A DNA stretch of 64,000 nucleotides, taken from positions 1 to 64,000 of the forward strand of contig LBOO01000002.1 in assembly GCA_000989565.1 (NCBI GenBank), read 5' to 3'. This document shows, piece after piece, positions 26,068 to 34,713 of this stretch; the stretch's first letter is position 1; each line of letters starts with the position of its first letter. The stretch is from Candidatus Peregrinibacteria bacterium GW2011_GWA2_33_10. Lineage in GTDB: Bacteria > Patescibacteriota > Gracilibacteria > UBA1369 > GWC2-33-13. The notes under the pieces were generated by a model. The model made no database searches and was not told where the DNA came from. It saw only the letters and a list, made by a program, of their open reading frames with translations. Both the position numbers and the translations under genes were made by a program.

Positions 26068-27219
26068 TTACTCATGTATATAAATCCTTGTTCCCACTTC
26101 AGTCCATTCAAAATACTTCTCCGCATCCCAAGGCAGCATTCTAATACAGCCGTGGCTAACCGGTATTCCGATATGACTTAAAGCTTCAGTCCAAAAAACG
26201 CCACCATCAGTAGATAAACTTGGCAAGGCATGAAATCCATAACCTCGAAATCCGTTTTTAGGCCGATCAAATCCTTGAAATTTAGGCATAATATAACGAG
26301 GCCAACCCGAAGCGATACGAACTTCCTGTTTGAATTTAATTTCGAATTCTCCATAAGGAGTAGGAGTCTTTCTTGCTCCGCTACTAATTCGCATTTCCCA
26401 GATAACAGTTTCCCCATGTTTTACATACATCTTCTGCTCCGACAAATCAACTTCTACGTTTTTAATACCCTGCATCTCCACGCTTGATAAGCTGCGTTCA
26501 ACAAATTTCATTTTTGTGAAGTCTTCTTGAGCGATGTCACCAATCACAATATCTAAATAAAAATCTTCAGTATTATCAAACCATTTTAAACCTTCCACAA
26601 GCGGTGCAAAATATTCCCGATAAATACCGATTTGTTCCGGAGCTTTTGAATAAAACATAAATATTCCTGTTTCTCCGGGATCAATGTAATCCTGTTTAAG
26701 TTCAATTCTATTTTTTTGATCTCCGGAAACCCAACCGACATTTTCTAAATATTGTGAAATCCAAAAAATACTCTGTCTATCTTGATTTCTTTTAGTCCCA
26801 AGCCTAACAGGTAAAAAATTTTGACACCCGCTATTATCGGAAATCCAACGTACATTTCCCGTGTTTTTTAAATAAATTTCAGCTTTAAAATAATCGCCGG
26901 ATTGAATATTCTGTGGTATTGTAGTCTTCAAGTATTCAGCTTGATATAAATTGTTATCTTTGGAAGTTTCATCGATATTACAAAAATTTAAATTTTTTAC
27001 CCTCACCTGCTTCTCTTGTACTACAAATGCCTTATGAAAAGAAATTCGTTTAGGAGCGACAATTTTAGCCTTTTTAAAAATTTCTTTTCCGGAAGTCGCT
27101 GATAAACTTGAAACAGAAGCTTTAATTTGGGAAAAATCCAAATTAATAATATAAAAATTAATGAAGAGAGATATGGCGAGAAAAAAGGCAATTAAATTTT
27201 TTTTTGTAGATTTATGCAT
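26068..27219 (-). CDS. L,D-transpeptidase (YkuD) with beta-rich N-terminal part
   Basis: The 383-residue protein has a signal-anchor at 9-26. A beta-rich middle follows (about 75-225), with motifs like D-Y-F-K-A-E-I-Y-L-K-N-T-G-N-V-R-W that resemble Ig-like next-to-BRCA1 or CARDB sandwiches. The YkuD domain is at about 250-383. The catalytic signature is S-H-G-C-I-R-M, preceded by H-I-G-I-P. YkuD enzymes form 3-3 crosslinks in peptidoglycan or attach proteins to it, outside the membrane. The N-terminal module probably positions the enzyme on the wall. It is upstream of no obvious operon partner, with gaps of 53 nt or more to its neighbours. Confidence 0.9.
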   Translation of the reverse strand: MHKSTKKNLIAFFLAISLFINFYIINLDFSQIKASVSSLSATSGKEIFKKAKIVAPKRISFHKAFVVQEKQVRVKNLNFCNIDETSKDNNLYQAEYLKTTIPQNIQSGDYFKAEIYLKNTGNVRWISDNSGCQNFLPVRLGTKRNQDRQSIFWISQYLENVGWVSGDQKNRIELKQDYIDPGETGIFMFYSKAPEQIGIYREYFAPLVEGLKWFDNTEDFYLDIVIGDIAQEDFTKMKFVERSLSSVEMQGIKNVEVDLSEQKMYVKHGETVIWEMRISSGARKTPTPYGEFEIKFKQEVRIASGWPRYIMPKFQGFDRPKNGFRGYGFHALPSLSTDGGVFWTEALSHIGIPVSHGCIRMLPWDAEKYFEWTEVGTRIYIHE

Positions 27220-27272
27220 TGAACTTAAGTTAATTCATAAAATAATACAATAAAAACAAGCTTTGGTCAACA

Positions 27273-27833
27273 TCAAGTCTTTGCGAAAACACCTAAGCCA
27301 CTTCCTAAATGTAATATTTCTCCCTTTATTCTCGGATGTTTTTTTAAGACCATAAAAAATTTTTCAAACTGGTCATAATGCGATAATGAATTATCAATGG
27401 CAATAATCCCACCTTTTTTTAAAAACTCATAAACGCTGTTGAAATAATCGATATGTTCAATTTTTGTGGCATCTAAGAAAACAAAATCAAGTTCGAAATT
27501 CAAAAAAGTATCCAATATTTCAGGAGCATGCCCTTTTATTTGTGTAATACAATCATTTAAATCAGCTCGCCTAAAATTATCTTGCGCCATGGAAAAACGT
27601 TGGTCATTCGATTCTACAGTATATAATCGACCATTCATATGTTTCAAAATTGAAGCAATATATAATCCGGAATACCCCACCCCCGTACCAATCTCCAATA
27701 CTTTTTGTGCTTTAACAGCCCTTAATAAGATTTGTAAAAAAACTCCGGTTTCCCGGCTAATTATCCAAAACTTGTTATCTTTCCCGTTTAATTGCTCTAT
27801 CTCTTGTAATATATCTAAATAAGTTTCTTTCAT
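27273..27833 (-). CDS. SAM-dependent O-methyltransferase
   Basis: The 186-residue protein is of the catechol-O-methyltransferase-like (Methyltransf_3/24) type. Motif I is V-L-E-I-G-T-G-V-G-Y-S-G-L-Y (about 41-54), then Y-T-V-E-S-N-D-Q-R (acidic ribose binder), L-D-F-V-F-L-D-A-T-K (motif IV with metal-type Asp) and I-A-I-D-N-S-L. The substrate is unknown, since such enzymes can methylate small phenolics or tRNA hydroxyuridine (TrmR). It is 5 nt downstream of the dGTPase stop, so both probably share a transcript. It is slightly short at the N-terminus compared with TrmR. Confidence 0.82.
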   Translation of the reverse strand: MKETYLDILQEIEQLNGKDNKFWIISRETGVFLQILLRAVKAQKVLEIGTGVGYSGLYIASILKHMNGRLYTVESNDQRFSMAQDNFRRADLNDCITQIKGHAPEILDTFLNFELDFVFLDATKIEHIDYFNSVYEFLKKGGIIAIDNSLSHYDQFEKFFMVLKKHPRIKGEILHLGSGLGVFAKT

Positions 27834-27838
27834 ATAAA

Positions 27839-28996
27839 TTAAATTAATTCCAATTTTTTTGCCGTATGGAATGCAAAATCATCACTCATACCGGCAATAA
27901 AATCTTTTATATAAATTACTTTTTCTTCATTGTTTGAAACTATAAATTCATTCTTTTTATTGAATTCTTCCCAATTTTTATAAAAATATCTGAATAAATT
28001 ATCAATAATTTTTTTCCCTTTATCCATTTCTTCAATAATTTTTGAATTTGAATATATCTCTTTAAATAAAAATTCCCGTAAACTTTTATTTTTTTCTGAA
28101 TAATCTCGGCTAAACGAAACCAATCTTTTATCATAATTTTTTAAATCAGAGAAATTATTAATATTATTTTTTTCTAATCTTTTTTCAGTTTCTTTAATTA
28201 CATCATCAATCATCAAAGAAATCATAATGCTTATCTTCCTGTTTATTTTTATATCTTTAGTCGCCGGATTAAATTTATACCGTTTATTAAAAAGCAGATC
28301 TGACTCTTTCCAAATGTCTAAATTTTGCAAACTTTCATCAGAGATAAACATTGATCGTAATCCATCATCAACATCATGGTTTTGATATGCGATTTCATCG
28401 GCAATATTGACGATTTCAGCTTCTAACGGAGGTCTGATAATATCAAACGAATGATTATTATGGTTGTCCCAAGGAGTAACATGCTTCATCAATCCTTCAA
28501 GTACTTCCCTGCTCAAATTTAAGCCCACGAAATTAGGATAAGAAATTTCCAAATTCTCAACAATCCTTTGAGACTGGATATTATGCTCAAATTCCATATT
28601 GAACTCTTCCATAATTTTATTTAGAGCCGCCTCTCCGGCATGCCCATAGGGGGTATGCCCAAGATCATGTGCGAGAGCGATCGCTTCAGCCAAATCTTCA
28701 TTTAATCCAAGTGTTCTTGCTATACCTCTTGATATTTGAGCGACCTCCAAAGTATGAGTAAGCCTGGTTCTATAATGATCCCCATGATTTCCCAAAAAAA
28801 CTTGAGTTTTCCCTTTTAAACGCCTAAAAGCTTTACAATGAATAATTCTGTCCCGATCTCTTTGAAAGCAAGTTCGAAAAACATGTTCTTCTTCCTTAAA
28901 CTTTCTACCTTCAGTATTCATGCTCAAACACGCATACGGCCGTAAAACTTTTTTCTCATTTTCTTCAATATGTTCGCGGTAATAAATTCTTTCCAT
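27839..28996 (-). CDS. dgt: dGTPase-like dNTP triphosphohydrolase
   Basis: The 385-residue protein is of the short Dgt type. The N-terminal R-T-C-F-Q-R-D-R-D-R-I-I-H-C-K-A-F-R-R-L precedes the HD domain. The metal ligands are H in R-L-T-H-T-L-E-V-A, H-D in A-L-A-H-D-L-G-H-T-P-Y-G-H-A-G-E, and D in I-V-N-I-A-D-E-I-A-Y. These enzymes cut dNTPs to deoxynucleosides and triphosphate, controlling dNTP pools. Together with the dCMP deaminase fusion 2 kb away it suggests nucleotide-pool management. The C-terminal part from about 250 is Lys-rich and less conserved. The ATG at 28996 has no clear SD. Confidence 0.9.
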   Translation of the reverse strand: MERIYYREHIEENEKKVLRPYACLSMNTEGRKFKEEEHVFRTCFQRDRDRIIHCKAFRRLKGKTQVFLGNHGDHYRTRLTHTLEVAQISRGIARTLGLNEDLAEAIALAHDLGHTPYGHAGEAALNKIMEEFNMEFEHNIQSQRIVENLEISYPNFVGLNLSREVLEGLMKHVTPWDNHNNHSFDIIRPPLEAEIVNIADEIAYQNHDVDDGLRSMFISDESLQNLDIWKESDLLFNKRYKFNPATKDIKINRKISIMISLMIDDVIKETEKRLEKNNINNFSDLKNYDKRLVSFSRDYSEKNKSLREFLFKEIYSNSKIIEEMDKGKKIIDNLFRYFYKNWEEFNKKNEFIVSNNEEKVIYIKDFIAGMSDDFAFHTAKKLELI

Positions 28997-29039
28997 AAAT
29001 TAAAATTATCTTTAAAATTAACTTAAAAAAAATAACAAG

Positions 29040-30221
29040 TCAAATCTTTAGGCTTCGATTGGGGCCTATTTTAAACAAAACCATTGAGATACATCTAATC
29101 CCCTTGCCTTCGCCAAAAGGTCCCATGTTTTCTCCGCTGGTGGCTGTTATACCTATATTTTGTATATCCAAATCTAAAATTTTTGAAAGACTTTTCTTGA
29201 TTTTATCCGATATTGGAGTGATTAGAGGAATTTTACATTCCAAAGCAACAGAGATATTCAAAAAAATTATTTTATTTTTATCAAGCAAAACTTCTAAATA
29301 CTCCCTGCTGTCTTTTATCCCTTTAATTAAACACATTTCATCGGCAATCTCACTAATACTGCCCTGTCCTGATGCTGATGAAATTGCATTAAATAAAGAA
29401 TGTAAAATTACATCGCCATCTGAATTAGCTTTCATGCTTCGATATTGATTGAACTTAACTCCCCCCAATATCAAACCGAATTTATTTTTGTCAAATTCGT
29501 GACTATCAACACCTATACCGGTTCGAATTAAATCGTTTTTCAATATATTTTCACCTAACTGAATATCCGAAAAATTGGTTATTTTAAAATTATCTTTGCT
29601 TGCGGGAATAATTTTTACTTTGCCTCCCAGCCTTTCCACTAAACTTAAATCATCAGTACCGATAAATTTTTCTTTCATAGCTTTTTTATAAGCGTTTATT
29701 AACAATTGATATTGAATAACCTGAGGTGTCTGCATTAAAACAACAAAATCTCGACTTAAAGTTTCTTTGACAAATTTGTTTTTATCAACAACTTTTATTG
29801 TATCTTTTGCTTTGTGAGCGACTCCGGAAGCGCCAAATTTTTTTGCCGCCATAATTGAGTTTTTCAATTCCTTTTCTGTAAAAAAAGGATTAGCACCATT
29901 ATGAATGATAACCGGATCAGTACTTTTAATTCCCGAATTTTTTAATGATTTTAAACCATTCCACACGGAATCCTGCCTTTCTTGGCCACCTAACACAATT
30001 TTAGTGATTTTTTTAAAACTGTTTTCTTTTATAATGCTTTTCAAATGATTTTTATCTTCATTTCTTATTACTACAACAATATGATCAATTAATTCTGAAT
30101 TTTCGAACTTTGCCAAAATATGTGAAATTAATTCTTTTTCATTTAATTTGAAAAAACATTTATTGATGTTTAACTTAAATCGAGTGCTTTGGCCTGCCGC
30201 GACAATAATGGCAAAATTCAT
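29040..30221 (-). CDS. ispDF: bifunctional IspD/IspF of the MEP pathway
   Basis: Residues 1-225 are the IspD cytidylyltransferase (I-V-A-A-G-Q-S-T-R-F at 5-14, V-I-I-H-N-G-A-N-P-F, T-P-Q-V-I-Q). Residues 233-393 are the IspF cyclodiphosphate synthase (G-I-G-V-D-S-H-E-F, then S-D-G-D-V-I-L-H-S-L). The zinc ligands Asp, His and His are retained. The usual F-P-D-T-D-P loop is not recognisable (I-A-D-E-M-C-L-I-K-G instead), and the C-terminal T-T-T-E-K motif is A-T-S-G-E-N-M-G-P-F-G. This is a diverged IspF with ligands kept, so it is probably active. dxr follows upstream with a 9-nt gap, and ispE is at 44724. Confidence 0.92.
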   Translation of the reverse strand: MNFAIIVAAGQSTRFKLNINKCFFKLNEKELISHILAKFENSELIDHIVVVIRNEDKNHLKSIIKENSFKKITKIVLGGQERQDSVWNGLKSLKNSGIKSTDPVIIHNGANPFFTEKELKNSIMAAKKFGASGVAHKAKDTIKVVDKNKFVKETLSRDFVVLMQTPQVIQYQLLINAYKKAMKEKFIGTDDLSLVERLGGKVKIIPASKDNFKITNFSDIQLGENILKNDLIRTGIGVDSHEFDKNKFGLILGGVKFNQYRSMKANSDGDVILHSLFNAISSASGQGSISEIADEMCLIKGIKDSREYLEVLLDKNKIIFLNISVALECKIPLITPISDKIKKSLSKILDLDIQNIGITATSGENMGPFGEGKGIRCISMVLFKIGPNRSLKI

Positions 30222-30230
30222 AAGATTAAA

Positions 30231-31307
30231 TTATTTAATGGCTTTTTTTAATAATTTATAAATATCCAAAAATCGGATTTTTCCTTCTAAAAATAATTTT
30301 ACTGCTTTTTCATTTGCTTCATTAAATTTTTTCGGATAATTCATGCCTTTTTTTGCTGCTTCATAAGCCAATTTCAAGCCTTCAAAAGTTTTTAAATCCA
30401 CTTTTTCAAAATCCCATTTCAGAAAAGCAGTTTGGCTGTTGTCTTTTAAATTTCTGCTGCCAATATCCAATCTCACAAATGAATTTTCTTTTTTCTCAGG
30501 GTAATATAAAGAATAGAAAATAGGAATACGCATATCAGCGCTAGCCGCGTGCATTAAGACCGATCCATCTTTGAAATAAACTATTCCATGAATTTGACTT
30601 TGGGGATGAATAACAACTTCGATTTGCTTTAATTTTAGATTGAATAAATGCATGGCTTCAATCACTTCCAACCCTTTATTCACAAGAGTCGCACTATCAA
30701 TGCTTATTTTTGCTCCCATTTTCCACGTAGGATGTTTTAAAGCATCTTTCAAAGTAACTTTTTCAAGATCATTTTTATTGAAACCTCTAAATGGCCCTCC
30801 TGAACAAGTTAAAACAATTTTTTCCACTTCTTTTATATCCCTGCCCTCCAAACATTGAAAAATCGCGTTATGCTCAGAATCGATTGGTATTAAATTTATT
30901 CTGTTTTTTTTTACTAATTTCATAATTTTTTTCCCCTCGCATACCAATGCTTCTTTATTGGCAATCGCTATATCCTTTTTAGCTTGTATAGCTGAAATAG
31001 TAGGTTCAACGCCGGCGCTTCCCACAATCGCGTTCACAACCAAATCTGCATCTTTCAAGGCCGCGATATGGCATAATCCCTCTTCATCATTAAAAATTCG
31101 AATTTTTAAATTTTTAAATTCTTCATTAAATTTTTTGGGTACGTTTATAGCAAGCGGTTTAAACTCTTTAATTTGTTCTTTGAGTATTTTTATATTTGAG
31201 TTGCATGTAAGACCGATTATTTTAAAATCTCTTTTGTTTTTTCTTATAACATCCAATGTTTGCGTTCCAATAGAACCGGTTGAACCTAATATTACAATTT
31301 TTTTCAT
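30231..31307 (-). CDS. dxr: 1-deoxy-D-xylulose 5-phosphate reductoisomerase
   Basis: The 358-residue protein carries out the committed MEP step, DXP to MEP with NADPH. The Rossmann start is I-L-G-S-T-G-S-I-G-T-Q-T-L (residues 5-17). The metal and substrate residues are in I-P-I-D-S-E-H-N-A-I-F-Q-C-L (about 138-151), C-S-G-G-P-F and the K-M-G-A-K-I-S-I-D-S-A-T-L-V-N-K-G-L-E loop. It is slightly shorter than E. coli Dxr (398) at the C-terminus. It is in an operon with ispDF downstream and, upstream by 10 nt, with the GT-C-like protein. Confidence 0.96.
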   Translation of the reverse strand: MKKIVILGSTGSIGTQTLDVIRKNKRDFKIIGLTCNSNIKILKEQIKEFKPLAINVPKKFNEEFKNLKIRIFNDEEGLCHIAALKDADLVVNAIVGSAGVEPTISAIQAKKDIAIANKEALVCEGKKIMKLVKKNRINLIPIDSEHNAIFQCLEGRDIKEVEKIVLTCSGGPFRGFNKNDLEKVTLKDALKHPTWKMGAKISIDSATLVNKGLEVIEAMHLFNLKLKQIEVVIHPQSQIHGIVYFKDGSVLMHAASADMRIPIFYSLYYPEKKENSFVRLDIGSRNLKDNSQTAFLKWDFEKVDLKTFEGLKLAYEAAKKGMNYPKKFNEANEKAVKLFLEGKIRFLDIYKLLKKAIK

Positions 31308-31317
31308 TTTTTAAACA

Positions 31318-33927
31318 TTATTCTATTTTATATAACCAATAACTTGGCGAATCATAAACCAAATTCAAATTTTTAACAAAATCTTTAATTGATTCAAATC
31401 TCTTATCGGCATTTTCTTTCCCCACAGTTAAAGATGAGTTTAAGTTTTTATCTAAAATAATATAGGACACATTTAAAGTTTTTAATCTTTCAATGGTTTT
31501 TTTCGCGTCTTTTTCCAAATACAAACAACTTAAAACATCTACCCCGTCATCATCTATAACTCTTTTATAATTATTGTTAATCCAATATTTCATATAAGTG
31601 CCGGCTCTTATAATTTTGGTATCTTTTTGACTAGTATTAATAATTTTACTGCCGGCTAAAATATTTGGAAAAATATAATCCATAAATTGAGATTCGTTAA
31701 TATAGCCGTTTATATAGCCAATTAATTTAGCATTTGCCGCCCAAGTATATCGAGCGGATAAATTGGTAATAAACAGTATCGCCAAAACAGCGCCAAGCAA
31801 ATATTTCATGTACTTGCTTTCTCGTTCCAAAAAGCAAAAACCTAAACCGCTTAAGATTATCAAACCAATAAATCCGGTAATCCCATACCAAATTATTCCT
31901 CTTGCCGCAAAAGTCCAAAAAAAGTAATAAATAAAGCTAAAAAGTAATAAATGAATCCATATTCGATTTTTTTCAATAACAGTAAATATACTATTTTGTT
32001 TATTTTTTGAATCGGATGTGTTTTTTTTGAATAAATACAAAATAAGAATTACTATAAAGGCCAGAAACAGAGGCCCGATATCCACATGCAGCTTGTGCAA
32101 ATAATTATTCATCGTAACATCCCAAGGCAGCGAAAATAGAGCTTTAACAATTGAATCACCGCCTAAATATCGTTGCATTTCTTCATCGGCTCCTTGACAG
32201 AGACCTCTATCAACGCCCAAGCTTTTATAATCTATGTTTGTCTGAAATTTCCCATACAAAAGCGTGGAAAAATTTAAACTTTTGTAATGTATATAATTAT
32301 TTGCAAACCAAATTGACAAAGGAATAAATACTAACAGTCCACATAACAAAACTTTTTTAAATTTTTGCCAAAAATAATTGTTTTTAGAAAAAGCGATAAT
32401 TCCGGTTAAAATAATCGCGACACCAAATGCGATTAAACTGATAATCTTTAAAGCGTTATCTCCCCATATTGATATGTCTGATTTTAAAATGCCGGCCAGA
32501 AAAAGTATGCTTGCGCTACCAAGAAAACCGGCTATTAAACCTATCCTTTTAAAGAAAATATAAAATAGAGCAATGAAAAAAGTAACAATTAAAATTAAAA
32601 CCGTATATTTGATACTCATAGCGAATCCAAGCAAAAAAGAGCACAAATAAAGGAAATAATTTTTTTCCTGTTTATTATGCAGCCAATAATAGAAGTTAAG
32701 AATCGCCAAATTGGCAATGAAAACCAAAGCTAAATCAGGTTTTATATCCACTCCGGTTATCCAAAAGACAAACGGCAGTGAATAAAAAGTTGTTGCTAAA
32801 TAAAAAGAGAATGAGTCGGAAAAAAACTTTTTAAGAATAAAATATAACGTACTTATTGCTCCAAAGCCTGCGAATAAAGCAAAAAACATTGCCACCGCGG
32901 AATTTTCAGACAAGAGGAATCCGACACTTTGAATTAAACCGAAAGCATAAGGCATTCTACCGAACAAGCCATTATTCTCGCTTAACAAATGTGGAATATT
33001 GATATAAGAGATTGTTTCATCCCAACTGGCCGGAATAGGCCTTAAAATATCTATAATATTAAAAGCGCACAAAACCCCGAATATTGTTAAGGCAAGAGAA
33101 AAATGTGAGAAAAGCTTGATTGAGAAATTACTTTTAAAAGTTAAATGTAATAATTCAGGTATTTGCCTATAAGAAAGAGTTATTCCTATAAAAAATAAAA
33201 TTCCGACAGATAAAACATTAAATAAATGAAAAAAGCTTAAAATGAATAACATGAAACTCAAAATTGCCATTCCCAATCCAACAGAACAAAGTAAATATTC
33301 AAAATTTTCAACTTCAATCTTTAGTTTTTTCTTAAAAAATAGATTTAACAAAAAAGAACCTGTCACAAAAGTAAAAAAATACAAACAGATTATGCTAAAC
33401 AAGGGAATCGCCAAAAATTTTAATAAAAAATAGTTTTTTGTTAAAAACCCATGTTTAACAAAAAAATTTCCGGCTCTCTCGTCGGCAATGGCGGAAACGA
33501 TCTCGTTCGTGTTCACCACTAAATCATTTTCCTTTAAAAGAATTTCAAAATCTTCCGGAACATCTGAAGCATGGGGAAATACCGCATATGCAGTCTCTGA
33601 TTTTGCGAAAACACCTTTTTCATAACCTGATTTAAAGGATGAAATATTTAAATCATAACTAATAACATTGTAAATGATTCCTAGAATTAGAACGAAGTAA
33701 ATAAAGATTTTAAAAATATTAATATTGATAGCCCCTTTATCTTTTTTAAAAGCCATTAAAACAAATTTGAATATCACAAAAAATAAACCAATAAAAAAAC
33801 CTGCAATCAATAATTTGCCAAAATTACTGTGAAAAGCATCCAAATGATTATTATTGCTCTTAAAATATGAAATAAAAACAATAGTTATCCATACTAAAGA
33901 AAAAAAAGCTAATAGAGGATTCTTCAT
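31318..33927 (-). CDS. large multi-span membrane protein, GT-C glycosyltransferase-like
   Basis: The 869-residue protein has around 15-18 hydrophobic segments and a C-terminal soluble part (about 770-869). A loop near residue 295 reads R-P-I-P-A-S-W-D-E-T-I-S-Y, where the D-E pair sits at the position of the catalytic acidic motif in the first outer loop of GT-C (PMT/ArnT/GT39-83) enzymes. G-V-D-I-K-P-D-L-A-L-V-F is a second typical motif of such glycosyl transferases. The sugar donor would be a polyprenyl-phosphate sugar, which would fit beside isoprenoid genes dxr and ispDF. A signature match cannot be confirmed by eye. Full length, with no breaks. Confidence 0.6.
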   Translation of the reverse strand: MKNPLLAFFSLVWITIVFISYFKSNNNHLDAFHSNFGKLLIAGFFIGLFFVIFKFVLMAFKKDKGAININIFKIFIYFVLILGIIYNVISYDLNISSFKSGYEKGVFAKSETAYAVFPHASDVPEDFEILLKENDLVVNTNEIVSAIADERAGNFFVKHGFLTKNYFLLKFLAIPLFSIICLYFFTFVTGSFLLNLFFKKKLKIEVENFEYLLCSVGLGMAILSFMLFILSFFHLFNVLSVGILFFIGITLSYRQIPELLHLTFKSNFSIKLFSHFSLALTIFGVLCAFNIIDILRPIPASWDETISYINIPHLLSENNGLFGRMPYAFGLIQSVGFLLSENSAVAMFFALFAGFGAISTLYFILKKFFSDSFSFYLATTFYSLPFVFWITGVDIKPDLALVFIANLAILNFYYWLHNKQEKNYFLYLCSFLLGFAMSIKYTVLILIVTFFIALFYIFFKRIGLIAGFLGSASILFLAGILKSDISIWGDNALKIISLIAFGVAIILTGIIAFSKNNYFWQKFKKVLLCGLLVFIPLSIWFANNYIHYKSLNFSTLLYGKFQTNIDYKSLGVDRGLCQGADEEMQRYLGGDSIVKALFSLPWDVTMNNYLHKLHVDIGPLFLAFIVILILYLFKKNTSDSKNKQNSIFTVIEKNRIWIHLLLFSFIYYFFWTFAARGIIWYGITGFIGLIILSGLGFCFLERESKYMKYLLGAVLAILFITNLSARYTWAANAKLIGYINGYINESQFMDYIFPNILAGSKIINTSQKDTKIIRAGTYMKYWINNNYKRVIDDDGVDVLSCLYLEKDAKKTIERLKTLNVSYIILDKNLNSSLTVGKENADKRFESIKDFVKNLNLVYDSPSYWLYKIE

Positions 33928-33997
33928 TTTTTATAATTAAATTTTTCTTTATAAACACAAAAAAGATAATACTAAAATAATAATGTACGCAATATAA

Positions 33998-34465
33998 TTA
34001 AATTTTATTTAAAATTTGATAAACCCCGATCCCGAAAGCAGTAGAGACATTCAGCGACTCCTTTTTTCCAAGCATTGGAATGTGCAGCACCTTATCTGAA
34101 ATATTTAATACAGCCTCGGAAATACCTTCAATTTCATTCCCTACAATTATAGCTATCGGTGATTTATATTTTTTAATATCTAAAATATTCCTCGAATCAG
34201 CGGTTTTCTCTAATGCGATTATTTCATATCCTCCTTTTTGTAGTGTACTAATAACGCTTATAATATCAGGATCGTGTACCCATTCAACATATTCCTCAGC
34301 CCCTAAGGCTGTTTTTGTGATTTCTTTTCGAGGTGGAATCCCCGTATACCCGCAGAGATATATTCTTTCAATATTAGAGGCATCCGCTGTTCTGAAAATC
34401 GCCCCAACATTATGAAGAGAGCGAATATTTTCTAATATTGCCACTATTGGTGTTTTTGAAGTCAT
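33998..34465 (-). CDS. SpoU/TrmH-family RNA 2'-O-methyltransferase
   Basis: The protein (155 residues from the start chosen) is a minimal SPOUT enzyme. It has motif 1 N-I-R-S-L-H-N-V-G-A-I-F-R-T-A-D-A, motif 2 I-V-G-N-E-I-E-G-I-S, and motif 3 L-G-K-K-E-S-L-N-V-S-T-A-F-G-I with the knot. It methylates a ribose in tRNA or rRNA; no substrate domain is attached, so the target is open. An in-frame ATG at 34507 lies upstream of the promoter's -35 (34498-34503). The expected start of transcription near 34469 therefore makes the ATG at 34465 almost leaderless. The promoter spacer holds an AGACA-N7-TGTCT inverted repeat. Confidence 0.88.
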   Translation of the reverse strand: MTSKTPIVAILENIRSLHNVGAIFRTADASNIERIYLCGYTGIPPRKEITKTALGAEEYVEWVHDPDIISVISTLQKGGYEIIALEKTADSRNILDIKKYKSPIAIIVGNEIEGISEAVLNISDKVLHIPMLGKKESLNVSTAFGIGVYQILNKI

Positions 34466-34475
34466 AAATTTAAAA

Positions 34476-34503
34476 ATAATAGACAAACTCAATGTCTGGA
34501 CAA
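34476..34503 (-). promoter_or_regulatory. SpoU gene promoter with operator-like inverted repeat
   Basis: The minus strand reads TTGTCC, a 16-nt spacer and TATTAT. The spacer consists of the inverted repeat AGACAAACTCAATGTCT (34481-34497), an ideal place for a repressor. Confidence 0.6.
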
Positions 34504-34713
34504 TCATATCGATTTGTATTTTTTTTGTCTATTGTTTTTTTCGATCAAAAACATCTAAGTATAAACTGAATTTAACAATATCGTCAGTAGACATGGTGGA
34601 AAAATTTGTCTACATATTTGTCTATAAAAATTGTCTTCTTTGTTCTTGAAAAAAGTTTAATTATAAGGTAATAATATAGATAGACACTATTTTTAATAGA
34701 CAATATATGTCTA
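34480..34713. promoter_or_regulatory. cluster of TGTCTA/TAGACA sites
   Basis: Eight exact copies of TGTCTA or its complement start at 34480, 34526, 34588, 34607, 34619, 34681, 34697 and 34708, and near-copies are at 34493 and 34632. With about 34% GC roughly 0.2 copies would be expected in this length. The last two form the palindrome TAGACAATATATGTCTA (34697-34713), which covers the ATG of the HTH gene. The region serves two divergent genes. Confidence 0.65.
34646..34674 (+). promoter_or_regulatory. candidate promoter of the tethered HTH gene
   Basis: TTGAAA, a 17-nt spacer and TAATAA give a start near 34681, just ahead of TAGACA sites at 34681 and 34697. Confidence 0.45.
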
